This document shows positions 50,811 through 59,496 of a stretch of 64,000 bases of DNA, piece by piece. Every line of letters begins with the position of its first letter. Positions within the stretch are counted from its first letter, which is position 1. Position numbers and translations under genes: made by a program. The notes below the pieces were generated by a model that made no database searches, was not told where the DNA came from, and saw only the letters and a list, made by a program, of their open reading frames with translations. The stretch is from Eikenella glucosivorans (GTDB taxonomy: Bacteria; Pseudomonadota; Gammaproteobacteria; Burkholderiales; Neisseriaceae). Location of the stretch: contig NZ_JACSGR010000002.1 of the NCBI RefSeq assembly GCF_016025525.2, forward strand, positions 62,001 through 126,000. The letters are read 5' to 3'.

Positions 50811-51416
50811 TTAACTGTGTTCATGCAGGATATATTTGCGGTAGGTGTTGGGCAGCACGGCGGCGAGGTCTTCCATTGTCCAATTCCTGTCGCTGCTGCG
50901 GGCGGGGATGTCCAATTCCTGCTGCGCGGTGTTTTGCCATTCGGCGTAGGCTTTTTTGGCGAATTCGGCGGCAGTTTTTTTGAAGGCGCGGATGCCAGTG
51001 CGGGTGCGTTCGCGGTAAATTCTGCCCGCCAGGTAACGCTGCTCGGGAAATTCGTGTTCGTGTCCTTTCAGGCAGCCGCTGCAATAGTTGGGGGCGGCTG
51101 CGGTGTCGGCCAGGCGGTCGGCATCGTGCAATACGGCCAGATAGGTGCTTTTGCCTTGCAGTATCAGCCAGGCGGCAAAGCCGTAGGTGTGGTAGGCGTA
51201 TTTGCCGCCGTGCACCAGCGACAGGGCGGACCAAATCAGCTGGTTGGGGCTGGCGATAACGGCGGTTTCGTAGTTTTCAAAGAAATCATGGAAATACAGC
51301 AAATCTTCGTCGGACAGCTTAGCCAATAATTGGGTCAGATTTTGGTTGAACTCGGCGATGCTGTGCGATGCTGTGCGGGCTTGTTCGATGATGTGCCAAA
51401 AGTCGTTCGGGGTCAT
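50811..51416 (-). CDS. DUF4240 domain protein (putative immunity protein)
   Basis: A 201-residue protein starting M-T-P-N-D-F-W-H-I-I-E. The pattern L-S-D-E-D-L-L-Y-F-H-D-F-F, then G-F-A-A-W-L-I-L-Q-G-K and A-D-R-L-A-D is characteristic of DUF4240. Such proteins occur with polymorphic-toxin immunity genes. A Kingella-type uptake sequence (51437-51448 on the minus strand) lies just upstream of its start. Confidence 0.75.
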   Translation of the reverse strand: MTPNDFWHIIEQARTASHSIAEFNQNLTQLLAKLSDEDLLYFHDFFENYETAVIASPNQLIWSALSLVHGGKYAYHTYGFAAWLILQGKSTYLAVLHDADRLADTAAAPNYCSGCLKGHEHEFPEQRYLAGRIYRERTRTGIRAFKKTAAEFAKKAYAEWQNTAQQELDIPARSSDRNWTMEDLAAVLPNTYRKYILHEHS

Positions 51417-51472
51417 GGTGTTGTTGCCGTTCTGTTTTCAGGCTGCCTGATTGTGAGGCTACCTGAAAATCG

Positions 51473-52186
51473 TTATTGCTCGGATTGGGGGACGAATTGC
51501 GCGCTGACGCCCCACGAATGCAGTTCTTCCAGATGGGCGCGCATGTATTGCCACAGCCCGCTGCGGTAGAGGATGGGAAGGTGGTTGGCGGCGGCTAGGG
51601 CTTCGGCGGTGCTCAGGCCGTGAAGCTGTTTCATGCGGGCGGCCACTTTCATTTTGGCATCGCCCAAGTCGGTAATTACGATGCTGCCGAACACCCAGTC
51701 GCCGCTGGCGATTTTGGCTTGGCGGCGGGCTTCTTGGCTTGCCCATTCGGCTTCCAGCTCTTTTTGTTCGCACAGGCTTTGGTGCACTTCCTGCCAGAAT
51801 CCGTTGTGCGCCACGTCGCAATGCCGGGCGACAAAATCGGCGGTTTGGCTGCTGTCTTGCTCTGTTTCCATGACTTCGCGCAGCCGCAGCAGGAAGCGGG
51901 CAAATTCCGCCAAGCCGGGCGACACGGTAAAGGGATTGCTCCAATCGCCGTCATGGAAGGAGAAGTACACGGGAAAACCTTGCGCGGCTTCGCGTTCATC
52001 CACAAAAAAGAAGTCGTCCATGCTGTTGAGGGCGATGATGTGGAAGCTAGGGTATTCGCTGCCGAAGTAGTCGTCGCGGAATTCGTTGGGGTCGCCGTTT
52101 TCGGGGTAGTGGAAGGGCAGGTATCCGTTGGTTTCCAATCCGTGTACGGCCAAGTAAAACGCGGCGAGGGCTTGTGGCAAGGGCAT
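51473..52186 (-). CDS. SUKH-like protein with a C-terminal ribosomal L7/L12-like segment
   Basis: A 237-residue protein. The N-terminal ~140 residues (F-Y-L-A-V-H-G-L, then F-H-I-I-A-L-N-S-M-D-D-F-F-F-V and F-S-F-H-D-G-D-W) look like a SMI1/KNR4-type domain. After a charged linker, residues ~165-237 resemble the bL12 C-terminal domain: I-V-I-T-D-L-G-D-A-K-M-K-V, L-H-G-L-S-T-A-E-A-L, and a closing L-E-E-L-H-S-W-G-V. This combination is unusual; both parts are by-eye calls. It is next to two other immunity-like genes. Confidence 0.65.
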   Translation of the reverse strand: MPLPQALAAFYLAVHGLETNGYLPFHYPENGDPNEFRDDYFGSEYPSFHIIALNSMDDFFFVDEREAAQGFPVYFSFHDGDWSNPFTVSPGLAEFARFLLRLREVMETEQDSSQTADFVARHCDVAHNGFWQEVHQSLCEQKELEAEWASQEARRQAKIASGDWVFGSIVITDLGDAKMKVAARMKQLHGLSTAEALAAANHLPILYRSGLWQYMRAHLEELHSWGVSAQFVPQSEQ

Positions 52187-52209
52187 GGGTTATCCTTGGT
52201 TGGCAAGCA

Positions 52210-52268
52210 TGAGGCTACCTGAAAAGCTGTTGTGGGCCCAACTGCCTATGTTTTCAGGTAGCCTTTTT
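52210..52268. repeat. Inverted eikDUS pair
   Basis: AGGCTACCTGAAAA near 52211 and TTTTCAGGTAGCCTTTTT near 52251 flank a 27-nt spacer that contains a small GGGCCC palindrome. A CGGCTGCCTGAAAG variant follows near 52276. The pair lies downstream of the 52302 gene on the minus strand. Confidence 0.65.
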
Positions 52269-52301
52269 GGCTTGGCGGCTGCCTGAAAGTAGCGGCTGCT
52301 T

Positions 52302-52808
52302 TTATTTGGCTGCGCCGACACGCCCGCATACGGCCTGTACCATTTCGGCGGTGTGCTTCTCTTCGCCGTCGGGGGCGTTGAGTTCGCGGATGTCTTCTGC
52401 GCTCAGCTCGGACGGTTTGGCATAGGGGTGGGTGTCTTTCAGGCCGTCGAGCTGCCCTTGGCTGTCGAACAGGGCCAGGGCGCTCATTACGGCGTGCGGC
52501 TCTTTGCTGTCGCAGGACACCCAGTCCAGCACCAGCATATAGGGCTCGGCCTCATCGCGTTGTGAGCGGTGGCGGGATACGGAGGCATACCACCCTTCGC
52601 CTAGGGGTTGGATGGTGGCGGGATAAAGGTGGGCGGTGTAGGCGCCGTCGTCTTCGCTTTGGTAGCTGTAGAGGCGCACGGGCTCGCCCAGCTTGGTTTG
52701 TGCCAGTGCGGTGGCCTTGGGGTTGGCTTCGCGTTCGGCCGGGCTTGGTTCGGCGTGAGCGCCGGCGGCTAGGAAGCTGAGGAAGGCGGCGAGGAGGAGT
52801 TTTTTCAT
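52302..52808 (-). CDS. Unknown periplasmic protein
   Basis: A 168-residue protein with a clear signal peptide (M-K-K-L-L-L-A-A-F-L-S-F-L-A-A-G-A-H-A). The mature part has V-R-L-Y-S-Y-Q-S-E-D-D-G-A-Y, G-W-Y-A-S-V-S-R-H-R and one Cys pair (V-S-C-D and A-V-C-G) that may form a disulfide. The ATG at 52808 was chosen for the signal peptide. It lies between gatC and the immunity-like genes. Confidence 0.75.
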   Translation of the reverse strand: MKKLLLAAFLSFLAAGAHAEPSPAEREANPKATALAQTKLGEPVRLYSYQSEDDGAYTAHLYPATIQPLGEGWYASVSRHRSQRDEAEPYMLVLDWVSCDSKEPHAVMSALALFDSQGQLDGLKDTHPYAKPSELSAEDIRELNAPDGEEKHTAEMVQAVCGRVGAAK

Positions 52809-52929
52809 GGTGGTTTGCTTGGCAAAGGGGCCTAGGGGGGTCGCTTCGTAGGAGCGTGTGCTGTTTGTTTTGCTCCGTGGAGGCCGGTGTTTTTCAGGTA
52901 GCCTTGCGTTTGTTGGGGCTACCTGAAAA

Positions 52930-53220
52930 TTACTCTTCAATTACTTGCGGCACGATATACAGGCGGTTACGCACTTCGGGGGCGCAGGCTTGGTATTCGG
53001 CGGCGTGGTCGGTTTCGGTTACTTTGTCTTCGCGCAGGCGCAGGGCGACCTCGTGCGGGTGGGTCATCGGCTCGACGCCGTCGGTGTTCACCCTCTGCAT
53101 TTGCGCCACCATGGCGAGGATGCCGTTGAGCTCGGAGAGGACGGTGGCTTTCTCGGTCTCGCCCAGGCTCAGGCGCGACAGGCGGGCGATTTTTTCGACG
53201 TCGGAAAGTGTAAGCGACAT
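52930..53220 (-). CDS. gatC: Aspartyl/glutamyl-tRNA amidotransferase subunit C
   Basis: A 96-residue subunit starting M-S-L-T-L-S-D-V-E-K-I-A-R-L-S-R-L. It has the family pattern L-N-G-I-L-A-M-V and the H-P-H-E / L-R-E-D-K-V motif towards the end. It holds GatA and GatB together. AAGGAAATTTT precedes the ATG. It would be the first gene of the gat transcript and is divergent from mreB, 197 bp away. Confidence 0.95.
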   Translation of the reverse strand: MSLTLSDVEKIARLSRLSLGETEKATVLSELNGILAMVAQMQRVNTDGVEPMTHPHEVALRLREDKVTETDHAAEYQACAPEVRNRLYIVPQVIEE

Positions 53221-53417
53221 AAAATTTCCTTAAATTATGTTTAGCAAACAGCCAATCTCGGGTATCATTACGCGTTTCAATCAAGACCGGCCTGCAAAGC
53301 TCGGATTATAGCCTAAAAGCCCGCCCGTCGGCACGGCGTATGATGAGGCTACCTGAAAATGCGCCGGTTTCTCCGCAAGCTTGGTTTTCCCCGTATCAAT
53401 ACACTAGGATTTAAAGC

Positions 53418-54452
53418 ATGTTCCGCTTTCTCACCCGATATTTTTCCAATGATCTGGCCATCGATTTAGGTACGGCCAACACCCTGATTTACATCAAAGG
53501 CCGCGGCATCGTTTTGGACGAGCCTTCGGTGGTGGCGCTGCCCAACGATATGAGCAACAACAATGCCACGGTGGCGGTGGGTGCGGAAGCCAAGCGTATG
53601 TTGGGCCGTACGCCCGGCACGATTCAGGCGGTGCGCCCGATGAAAGACGGGGTGATTGCCGATTTCGACGTTACCGAAAAAATGCTCAAGCACTTCATCC
53701 GCAAAGTGAACAACAGCCGCTTTGCCGCTGCGCCGCGCATCGTGATTTGCGTGCCCTGCGGCTCCACCCAGGTGGAACGTAAAGCGATTCACGATTCGGC
53801 CAAACAGGCCGGCGCGGCTTCGGTAAACCTGATTGAAGAGCCCATGGCCGCAGCCATCGGCGCCGGCCTGCCGATTGAAGAGCCCACCGGTTCCATGGTG
53901 GTGGACATCGGCGGCGGCACCACCGAAGTGGGCATCATCTCGCTCACCGGCGTGGTGTATTCACACTCCATCCGTGTGGCCGGCGATGCCTTCGACGAGG
54001 CCATCATCAACTACGTGCGCCGCAACTACGGCATGCTGATCGGCGAAACCACCGCCGAGGAAATCAAAAAAGCCATCGGCACCGCCTTTCCGGGCACAGC
54101 CGTGCGCGAAATTGAAGCCAAAGGCCGCAACCTGGCCGAAGGCGTGCCGCGCGCCTTCACCATCAGCTCCAACGAAGTGCTGGAAGCTTTGGCCGAGCCG
54201 CTGAACCAAATTGTGCAGGCCGTGAAAAACGCGCTGGAGCAAACCCCGCCCGAGCTGGGCGCGGATATTGCCGACCGCGGCCTGGTGCTCACCGGCGGCG
54301 GTGCGCTGCTCAACGGTTTGGACCGTCTGCTGGCCGAGGAAACCGGCCTGCCGGTGAGCATTGCCGAAGACCCGCTCACCTGCGTGGTGCGCGGTTCTGG
54401 CAAGGCTTTGGACTACATCGGCAAGATGAATTCTGTGTTCACCACCGTATAA
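53418..54452 (+). CDS. mreB: Rod-shape-determining actin homologue MreB
   Basis: A 344-residue actin-fold ATPase. Phosphate 1 motif D-L-G-T-A-N-T-L near residue 17, phosphate 2 V-D-I-G-G-G-T-T-E-V near 162, and L-T-G-G-G-A near 291. M-F-R-F-L-T-R-Y-F-S is the membrane-binding N-terminus. MreB polymers guide lateral wall synthesis. It is first of five cell-shape genes. Confidence 0.97.
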   Translation: MFRFLTRYFSNDLAIDLGTANTLIYIKGRGIVLDEPSVVALPNDMSNNNATVAVGAEAKRMLGRTPGTIQAVRPMKDGVIADFDVTEKMLKHFIRKVNNSRFAAAPRIVICVPCGSTQVERKAIHDSAKQAGAASVNLIEEPMAAAIGAGLPIEEPTGSMVVDIGGGTTEVGIISLTGVVYSHSIRVAGDAFDEAIINYVRRNYGMLIGETTAEEIKKAIGTAFPGTAVREIEAKGRNLAEGVPRAFTISSNEVLEALAEPLNQIVQAVKNALEQTPPELGADIADRGLVLTGGGALLNGLDRLLAEETGLPVSIAEDPLTCVVRGSGKALDYIGKMNSVFTTV

Positions 54453-54565
54453 TCTTCTTTCCCGGCATCACGCGCGGCGCACGCTGCCTCGGTATGCCGG
54501 TTCTCCGCCACACCAGATACCTGCGCGGTATTGTGTTTTCAGTTTTCAGGTAGCCTGTATCCCCC

Positions 54566-55444
54566 ATGTCGCAAGAAATCAATTTTGTCAGCCCGATTAT
54601 CAACTCTACCGGCAAGCTGGTGTTGCTGGGGATGTTGTCGATGGCGCTGATGGTGCTCGACAACCGCTATGCCGCCCTGCAGCAGGCCAAGTCTTATGTG
54701 GCCACCGGTTTGTATCCGCTGCAATGGGTGGCGCGCCAGCCGGCAGAGTGGGTGCGCGGCGGCACGGACTATTTGCAGGACAAGCAGGTTTTGTTGGGGG
54801 AAAACGCCCGATTGAAAGAAGAAAATGCCCGCCTGAATATGCAGTTGCAGCTGCAGGCGCCGGCGGCGCGCGAATTGGGTGAGTTGAAAACACTCAACCG
54901 TTTGCAGCCGCTTTTGGCACCGCAGGCGGTGGTGGCGGAAATCGTGTCTAACGGGCGCATCCCACAGGCCGATCGCATCCTGATTACCAAGGGTGGCGGC
55001 AGCGGCATCCGCGTGGGCGACCCGGTGAGCGACGAGCAGGGCTTGATCGGCCAGGTAACTGCGGTACAGCCGGCCACAGCGGAGGTGACACTAATCAACC
55101 ACCGCCAATCGGTGATTCCGGCAATGGTGGCTGAGAGTGGGGTGCGCACGTTGGTGTACGGGCGTGGCGATATGCTGGATTTGCGCTATTTTCCGGTATC
55201 GGCCGAATTGAAAGAAGGCGATTTGCTGGTGACTTCCGGCATCGACAGCATTTATCCGGCCGGCATCCCGATTGCCAAGGTAACCCATGCCGACCGCAAT
55301 TCCGGCACACCCTATTACCGCACCACTTTGCAGCCGGCCGCGCAGTTGAACAGCAGCAGCTATGTTTTGGTGATTCCGCAGAAGCCGCAGGCCGCCGCCA
55401 GGCTACCTGAAAATGCTTCGGCCCCCGCCGAGGAGCAGGAGTAA
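54566..55444 (+). CDS. mreC: Rod-shape-determining protein MreC
   Basis: A 292-residue bitopic protein. One membrane helix (about 12-30), a coiled coil (about 70-105, L-K-E-E-N-A-R-L-N) and a two-barrel periplasmic domain with G-D-P-V-S-D-E-Q-G-L-I-G-Q-V. It scaffolds PBP2-RodA. Near the C-terminus an eikDUS (near 55399) encodes R-L-P-E-N, followed by a short acidic tail. Confidence 0.96.
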   Translation: MSQEINFVSPIINSTGKLVLLGMLSMALMVLDNRYAALQQAKSYVATGLYPLQWVARQPAEWVRGGTDYLQDKQVLLGENARLKEENARLNMQLQLQAPAARELGELKTLNRLQPLLAPQAVVAEIVSNGRIPQADRILITKGGGSGIRVGDPVSDEQGLIGQVTAVQPATAEVTLINHRQSVIPAMVAESGVRTLVYGRGDMLDLRYFPVSAELKEGDLLVTSGIDSIYPAGIPIAKVTHADRNSGTPYYRTTLQPAAQLNSSSYVLVIPQKPQAAARLPENASAPAEEQE

Positions 55445-55446
55445 AC

Positions 55447-55950
55447 ATGGCACCCGTTAACCCGCTCAAAGAAACCACGCCCAAACGCTGGGTGGCGTTC
55501 AGCTTCCTGTTGGTGCTGTTGCTGGATTTTATTCCGGTGCCGCCGCCTTGGGTGTATCCGCTGCCGGATTTCACGCTGATCCTGCTGGCTTATTGGCTGC
55601 TGCACCGCCCGCAGCTAATCGGCATCGGCGCGGCGTTCTGCATCGGCTTGCTGGTGGATATCGGCAGCAACGCGCTGTTGGGGCAGCACGCTTTGGCTTA
55701 TACCGTGGCGGCGTTTTTGATTGAACGCAAGCGGCGGCAGATTGCGCTCAATTCTTTTGGCTGGCAGGCGGTGGCGATTGCCGGCGCGATGTTGGCCAGC
55801 CAAATGGTGGTATTTGTAGTGAGCCTGTTTCAGCAGCAGCCGTTTTCACTGTGGCGGCTGTGGCTACCCTCGGTTACCACCGGCCTTTTGTGGCCGCAGC
55901 TCAACAATATGATGCTCGCCATCGCCCATTTTCGCCGTAACCACAAATGA
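55447..55950 (+). CDS. mreD: Rod-shape-determining protein MreD
   Basis: A 167-residue inner-membrane protein with about five helices. P-Y-P-L-P-D-F-T-L-I-type and G-L-L-V-D-I-G-S-N-A-L-L-G motifs are typical. It starts 2 nt after mreC and overlaps mrdA by 4 nt. Confidence 0.95.
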   Translation: MAPVNPLKETTPKRWVAFSFLLVLLLDFIPVPPPWVYPLPDFTLILLAYWLLHRPQLIGIGAAFCIGLLVDIGSNALLGQHALAYTVAAFLIERKRRQIALNSFGWQAVAIAGAMLASQMVVFVVSLFQQQPFSLWRLWLPSVTTGLLWPQLNNMMLAIAHFRRNHK

Positions 55951-58004
55951 AGTCGCGCCGCCATTACACGCCCGCCAAGCCCGTCCGCCGCCGGCAGAAG
56001 GATTATCTGCTGCGGCTGATGGTGGCTTTTGCCATGATTTTGGTGTTTTTCAGCGTGTTGGTGTGGCAATTTGTGCGGCTTCAGGTAGCCCGCCACGAAG
56101 AATTCGTAGCCAAAGCCGCTACCAACCGCATCTCCCTTATCCCCACTCCGCCGATTCGCGGCGAAATCACCGATGTGAACGGTGTGGTGCTGGCGCACAA
56201 TTATCCGGCCTATTCGCTGGAAATCATTCCGAACGAATTGGATATGAAAGTTGAGGAATTGGTGTCCGCGCTGAGCCCCTATGTGGACATCAGCGAGGCC
56301 GATTTGAAGCGTTTCCAGCGAGTCCGCGCCGACTCACGTTCGTATGAGCGCATCCCGCTCAAACTGAAGCTGAGCACAGAAGAAGCCGCGCGGCTGGCGG
56401 CGGTGCTGTTCCGCTTCAAAGGCGTGGAAGTGAACGCCCGCACCTTCCGCGAATACCCATACGGCGAACTCACCACCCATATCCTCGGTTACATCGGCCG
56501 CATCAGTGACAAAGACCGCGACCGGCTGGAGGGCGAAGACCGCTACGAGCTCTACCGCGGGACCACCCACATCGGCAAAATGGGCTTGGAAAACTTCTAC
56601 GAGCAGCAGCTGCACGGCATGCCCGGCTATCAGGAAGTGGAAAAAGACGCGCAGGGCAACATCGTGCGCACCCTGAAAACCGCGCCGGCGGTGAGCGGGC
56701 AAACCCTACGCCTGTCGCTCGACATCCGCATGCAGCAGAAAGCCAGCGATTTGCTCGGCAACCGGCGCGGCGCCGTGGTGGCCATCGACCCGCAAACCGG
56801 TGGTGTGCTGGCACTGGTGTCCAAACCATCCTACGACGCCAACCTGTTTATCGACGGAATTGACGGTGACACCTGGAAAAGCCTAAACGAAGATTGGCAG
56901 CGCCCGCTCATCAATCGCGTTACTCAAGGCCTCTATCCACCCGGGTCCACTTTCAAACCCTTTATGGGCATGGCGGCGCTGCAAAGCGGGCAGATTACGC
57001 CCAATACCGTGCTGCCCGCGCCCGGCGCGTGGAGTATTCCCGGCAGCCGCCACCAGTTCCGTGATTCGGTGCGCAGTGGGCATGGTTCGGCTAATCTGGG
57101 CAAGGCCATCCAAGTGTCGTCCGATACCTTTTTCTACCGTCTGGGCTACGAGATGGGTATCAACAAAGCCTATCCCTATCTGGCGCACTTCGGCTTCGGC
57201 CAGCAAACCGGCATCGATTTGCCAAATGAGTACAAAGGCATCCTACCCAGCCCGGAATGGAAGGCACGCCGTTTTGCCAATGCCCGCAGCGAAACCGCCC
57301 GCCGCTGGAACGCTGCCGATATGGTGCCCATCAGCATCGGTCAGGGCTACAATGCCTACACCCCGCTGCAAATGGCGCACGCCACCGCCACCCTGGCCAA
57401 CAACGGCGTGATGTACCGCCCGCATCTGGTGCGCGAGCTGATCGACCACCAAAACCAAGCCCGCATCCTGGTGGGCACCGAGCCCAGCGCCCGCCTGCCG
57501 TTTAAGCCGGAATATTTCACCTTTGTGAAGCAAAGCATGGAGCGTGTGTTGCGGCCGGGCGGCACGGCTTGGCGCGTGGGCAGCGGGCTGAAATACAGTA
57601 TGGGCGGCAAAACCGGTACCGCGCAGGTGGTGCAGATTCGGCAGGGTGCATCCTATAACGCGGCAGCGCTGGCTGAGCAACACCGCGACCATGCTTGGTT
57701 TATCGCCTTCGCGCCGGCGCAAAACCCGAAAATCGCCATTGCCGTGCTGCTGGAAAACGGCGGTTGGGGCGCCAACGCAGCGCCGATTGCCCGCCAGCTG
57801 GCCGATTTCTACCTGCTCCAGCTGCAAGGCGAAAACGGTAAAGACTTGCCGCTGCCCAAGCCGGTATTGCCCGGTGCCGGGGCGATGAGCCAAACCGAAT
57901 ATCCGGTTATTCATGCCCAGGCGGTGCGTACGTTGTCTGCCTATCAGGCGGTTTCAGGTAGCCTTTCAGGTAGCCAGCCGGCTGCCGCATCCGAGGTGCG
58001 ATAA
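55947..58004 (+). CDS. mrdA: Penicillin-binding protein 2
   Basis: A 685-residue class B transpeptidase. One membrane helix (about 29-48), the pedestal/dimerisation domain, then the transpeptidase domain with catalytic S-T-F-K (Ser334), S-S-D (near 391) and K-T-G (Lys555). It cross-links lateral wall peptidoglycan with RodA. The C-terminal tail contains two eikDUS copies 11 nt apart (near 57955 and 57966), giving the repeated S-G-S-L-S-G-S. Confidence 0.96.
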   Translation: MKSRRHYTPAKPVRRRQKDYLLRLMVAFAMILVFFSVLVWQFVRLQVARHEEFVAKAATNRISLIPTPPIRGEITDVNGVVLAHNYPAYSLEIIPNELDMKVEELVSALSPYVDISEADLKRFQRVRADSRSYERIPLKLKLSTEEAARLAAVLFRFKGVEVNARTFREYPYGELTTHILGYIGRISDKDRDRLEGEDRYELYRGTTHIGKMGLENFYEQQLHGMPGYQEVEKDAQGNIVRTLKTAPAVSGQTLRLSLDIRMQQKASDLLGNRRGAVVAIDPQTGGVLALVSKPSYDANLFIDGIDGDTWKSLNEDWQRPLINRVTQGLYPPGSTFKPFMGMAALQSGQITPNTVLPAPGAWSIPGSRHQFRDSVRSGHGSANLGKAIQVSSDTFFYRLGYEMGINKAYPYLAHFGFGQQTGIDLPNEYKGILPSPEWKARRFANARSETARRWNAADMVPISIGQGYNAYTPLQMAHATATLANNGVMYRPHLVRELIDHQNQARILVGTEPSARLPFKPEYFTFVKQSMERVLRPGGTAWRVGSGLKYSMGGKTGTAQVVQIRQGASYNAAALAEQHRDHAWFIAFAPAQNPKIAIAVLLENGGWGANAAPIARQLADFYLLQLQGENGKDLPLPKPVLPGAGAMSQTEYPVIHAQAVRTLSAYQAVSGSLSGSQPAAASEVR

Positions 58005-58006
58005 CC

Positions 58007-59119
58007 ATGCAACAACATCCCGTTCGTTCGATCCGCCGCTATTGGCAGAAAATCTGGGAGCCGATGGATATGTGGCTGTTTTACAGCATGCTCGCCATCT
58101 ATGTGATGAGCCTGTTCCTGCTGTATTCGGCCGACGGTCAGAGCATCGGCCAGCTGGAAAACAAAACCCTGCACACGGTGCTGGGCTTCGTGCTGCTGTG
58201 GGGCATCGCGCGCACGCGGCCGCAGATGCTGGGCAATTTCGCCGTGCCGCTGTATGCCTTCAGCCTGCTGATGCTGATAGGCGTGCACTTTTTCGGCATC
58301 ACTGTGAACGGCTCGCAGCGCTGGTTGAATTTGGGCATCATCCGCCTGCAGCCTTCCGAATTGATGAAAATCGCGCTGCCGATGACGGTGGCGTGGTTTC
58401 TGCAGAAGCACGAATCGGAGCTGGATTGGAAGCATTACTTGGGCGCGCTGGGGCTGGTGATGGCGCCGGTGTTCCTGATTTTGAAGCAGCCCGATTTGGG
58501 CACGGCGGTGCTGATTATGGCGTCCGGGCTGTTTGTGATGTTTTTTGCCGGGTTGTCGTGGCGGGTGATTGCGGTGTCGATTGTGGGCTTTTTCGCCTCG
58601 CTGCCGCTGATGTGGAATTACGTGATGCACGACTACCAGCGCACCCGCGTGCTCACCCTGCTTGATCCGAGCAAAGATCCGCTCGGCGCCGGCTACCACA
58701 TTTTGCAGTCGATGACCGCCATCGGCTCCGGCGGTATCTGGGGCAAAGGCTGGCTCAACGGCACGCAAACCCATCTCGACTACATTCCCGAATCCACCAC
58801 CGACTTCATTTTCGCCGTGTATGGCGAGGAATTCGGCCTCATTGGCAACATCCTGCTGCTGCTGGTATACACCATCATGCTGGGTCGCGGCCTCTACATC
58901 GCCGCTAAAGCGCCCACGCTCTACAGCCGCACTCTGGCCGGCGCGCTCACCATGACGCTGTTTTGCTATATTTTCGTGAACATGGGCATGGTGAGCGGCA
59001 TTTTGCCAGTGGTGGGCGTGCCGCTGCCCTTGGTGAGCTATGGCGGCACGGCCACGCTTTCCATCATGATCATTATCGCCATGCTGATGGGCATCAGCAA
59101 CCAGCAGAGCAAAATGTAA
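58007..59119 (+). CDS. rodA: Peptidoglycan glycosyltransferase RodA (MrdB)
   Basis: A 370-residue SEDS-family glycosyltransferase with about ten helices. W-L-N-L-G-I-I-R-L-Q-P-S-E near 105 and P-V-V-G-V-P-L-P-L-V-S-Y-G-G-T near 335 are the SEDS signatures. It polymerises glycan strands for PBP2. It starts 2 nt after mrdA. Confidence 0.96.
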   Translation: MQQHPVRSIRRYWQKIWEPMDMWLFYSMLAIYVMSLFLLYSADGQSIGQLENKTLHTVLGFVLLWGIARTRPQMLGNFAVPLYAFSLLMLIGVHFFGITVNGSQRWLNLGIIRLQPSELMKIALPMTVAWFLQKHESELDWKHYLGALGLVMAPVFLILKQPDLGTAVLIMASGLFVMFFAGLSWRVIAVSIVGFFASLPLMWNYVMHDYQRTRVLTLLDPSKDPLGAGYHILQSMTAIGSGGIWGKGWLNGTQTHLDYIPESTTDFIFAVYGEEFGLIGNILLLLVYTIMLGRGLYIAAKAPTLYSRTLAGALTMTLFCYIFVNMGMVSGILPVVGVPLPLVSYGGTATLSIMIIIAMLMGISNQQSKM

Positions 59120-59496
59120 GCAGGCTACCTGAAAACCTTACCTGCCCGAAACACGGTTTCCGAAAGAGGGAAACGCGAACGGCAGAAGCCCGAAAAAGGC
59201 TACCTGAAAATGAGCAAAGCGAATTTCTGCGAAGCTAAAATGTGAGCTTCAACGCAAGTTAAAACTTGCTTTGTTCATTTTCAGGTAGCCTTTGCTGTAG
59301 GGAGGGATTTTCCATGCAAAATGGCGGCTAGGTGTGTTGAATCCGCTATATATTTGACCCAGTGTGGTGTTCCTCCATGGCAAAGGCCGCGCCGTGCGTA
59401 TAGAATAGCGACATTGCTCCGGCCTGCGCCGGGCTTATTGTTTTGGGCTGCACTGAAACGGAAATTTCAGGTAGCCTTTGCCACAGAAAGAACAAC
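59120..59496. other. Gene-free interval downstream of rodA
   Basis: An eikDUS at 59124 and a degenerate interspersed repeat (59197-59290) end the mre operon. The 59300-59496 stretch upstream of the hydrolase contains TTGACC near 59353, TATAGAAT near 59399 and a CCGGC...GCCGG hairpin near 59416. Spacing between the two boxes is too long for one promoter. Confidence 0.55.
59197..59290. repeat. Degenerate interspersed hairpin repeat between inverted eikDUS
   Basis: AAGGCTACCTGAAAA and TTTTCAGGTAGCCTT flank GAATTTCTGCGAAGCTAAAA and GAGCTTCAACGCAAGTTAAAAC, a minus-oriented, decayed copy of the module with the constant blocks recognisable. Confidence 0.65.

Noticed and set aside
45089..53220. Prophage or integrative element inside the gat region
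   Set aside because: No integrase, transposase, phage structural gene or att-like direct repeat is visible; the cargo looks like transformation-driven insertion.
59353..59406. TTGACC...TAGAAT as a promoter for the isochorismatase-family gene
   Set aside because: The two boxes are over 40 nt apart, far from the 16-18 nt needed.
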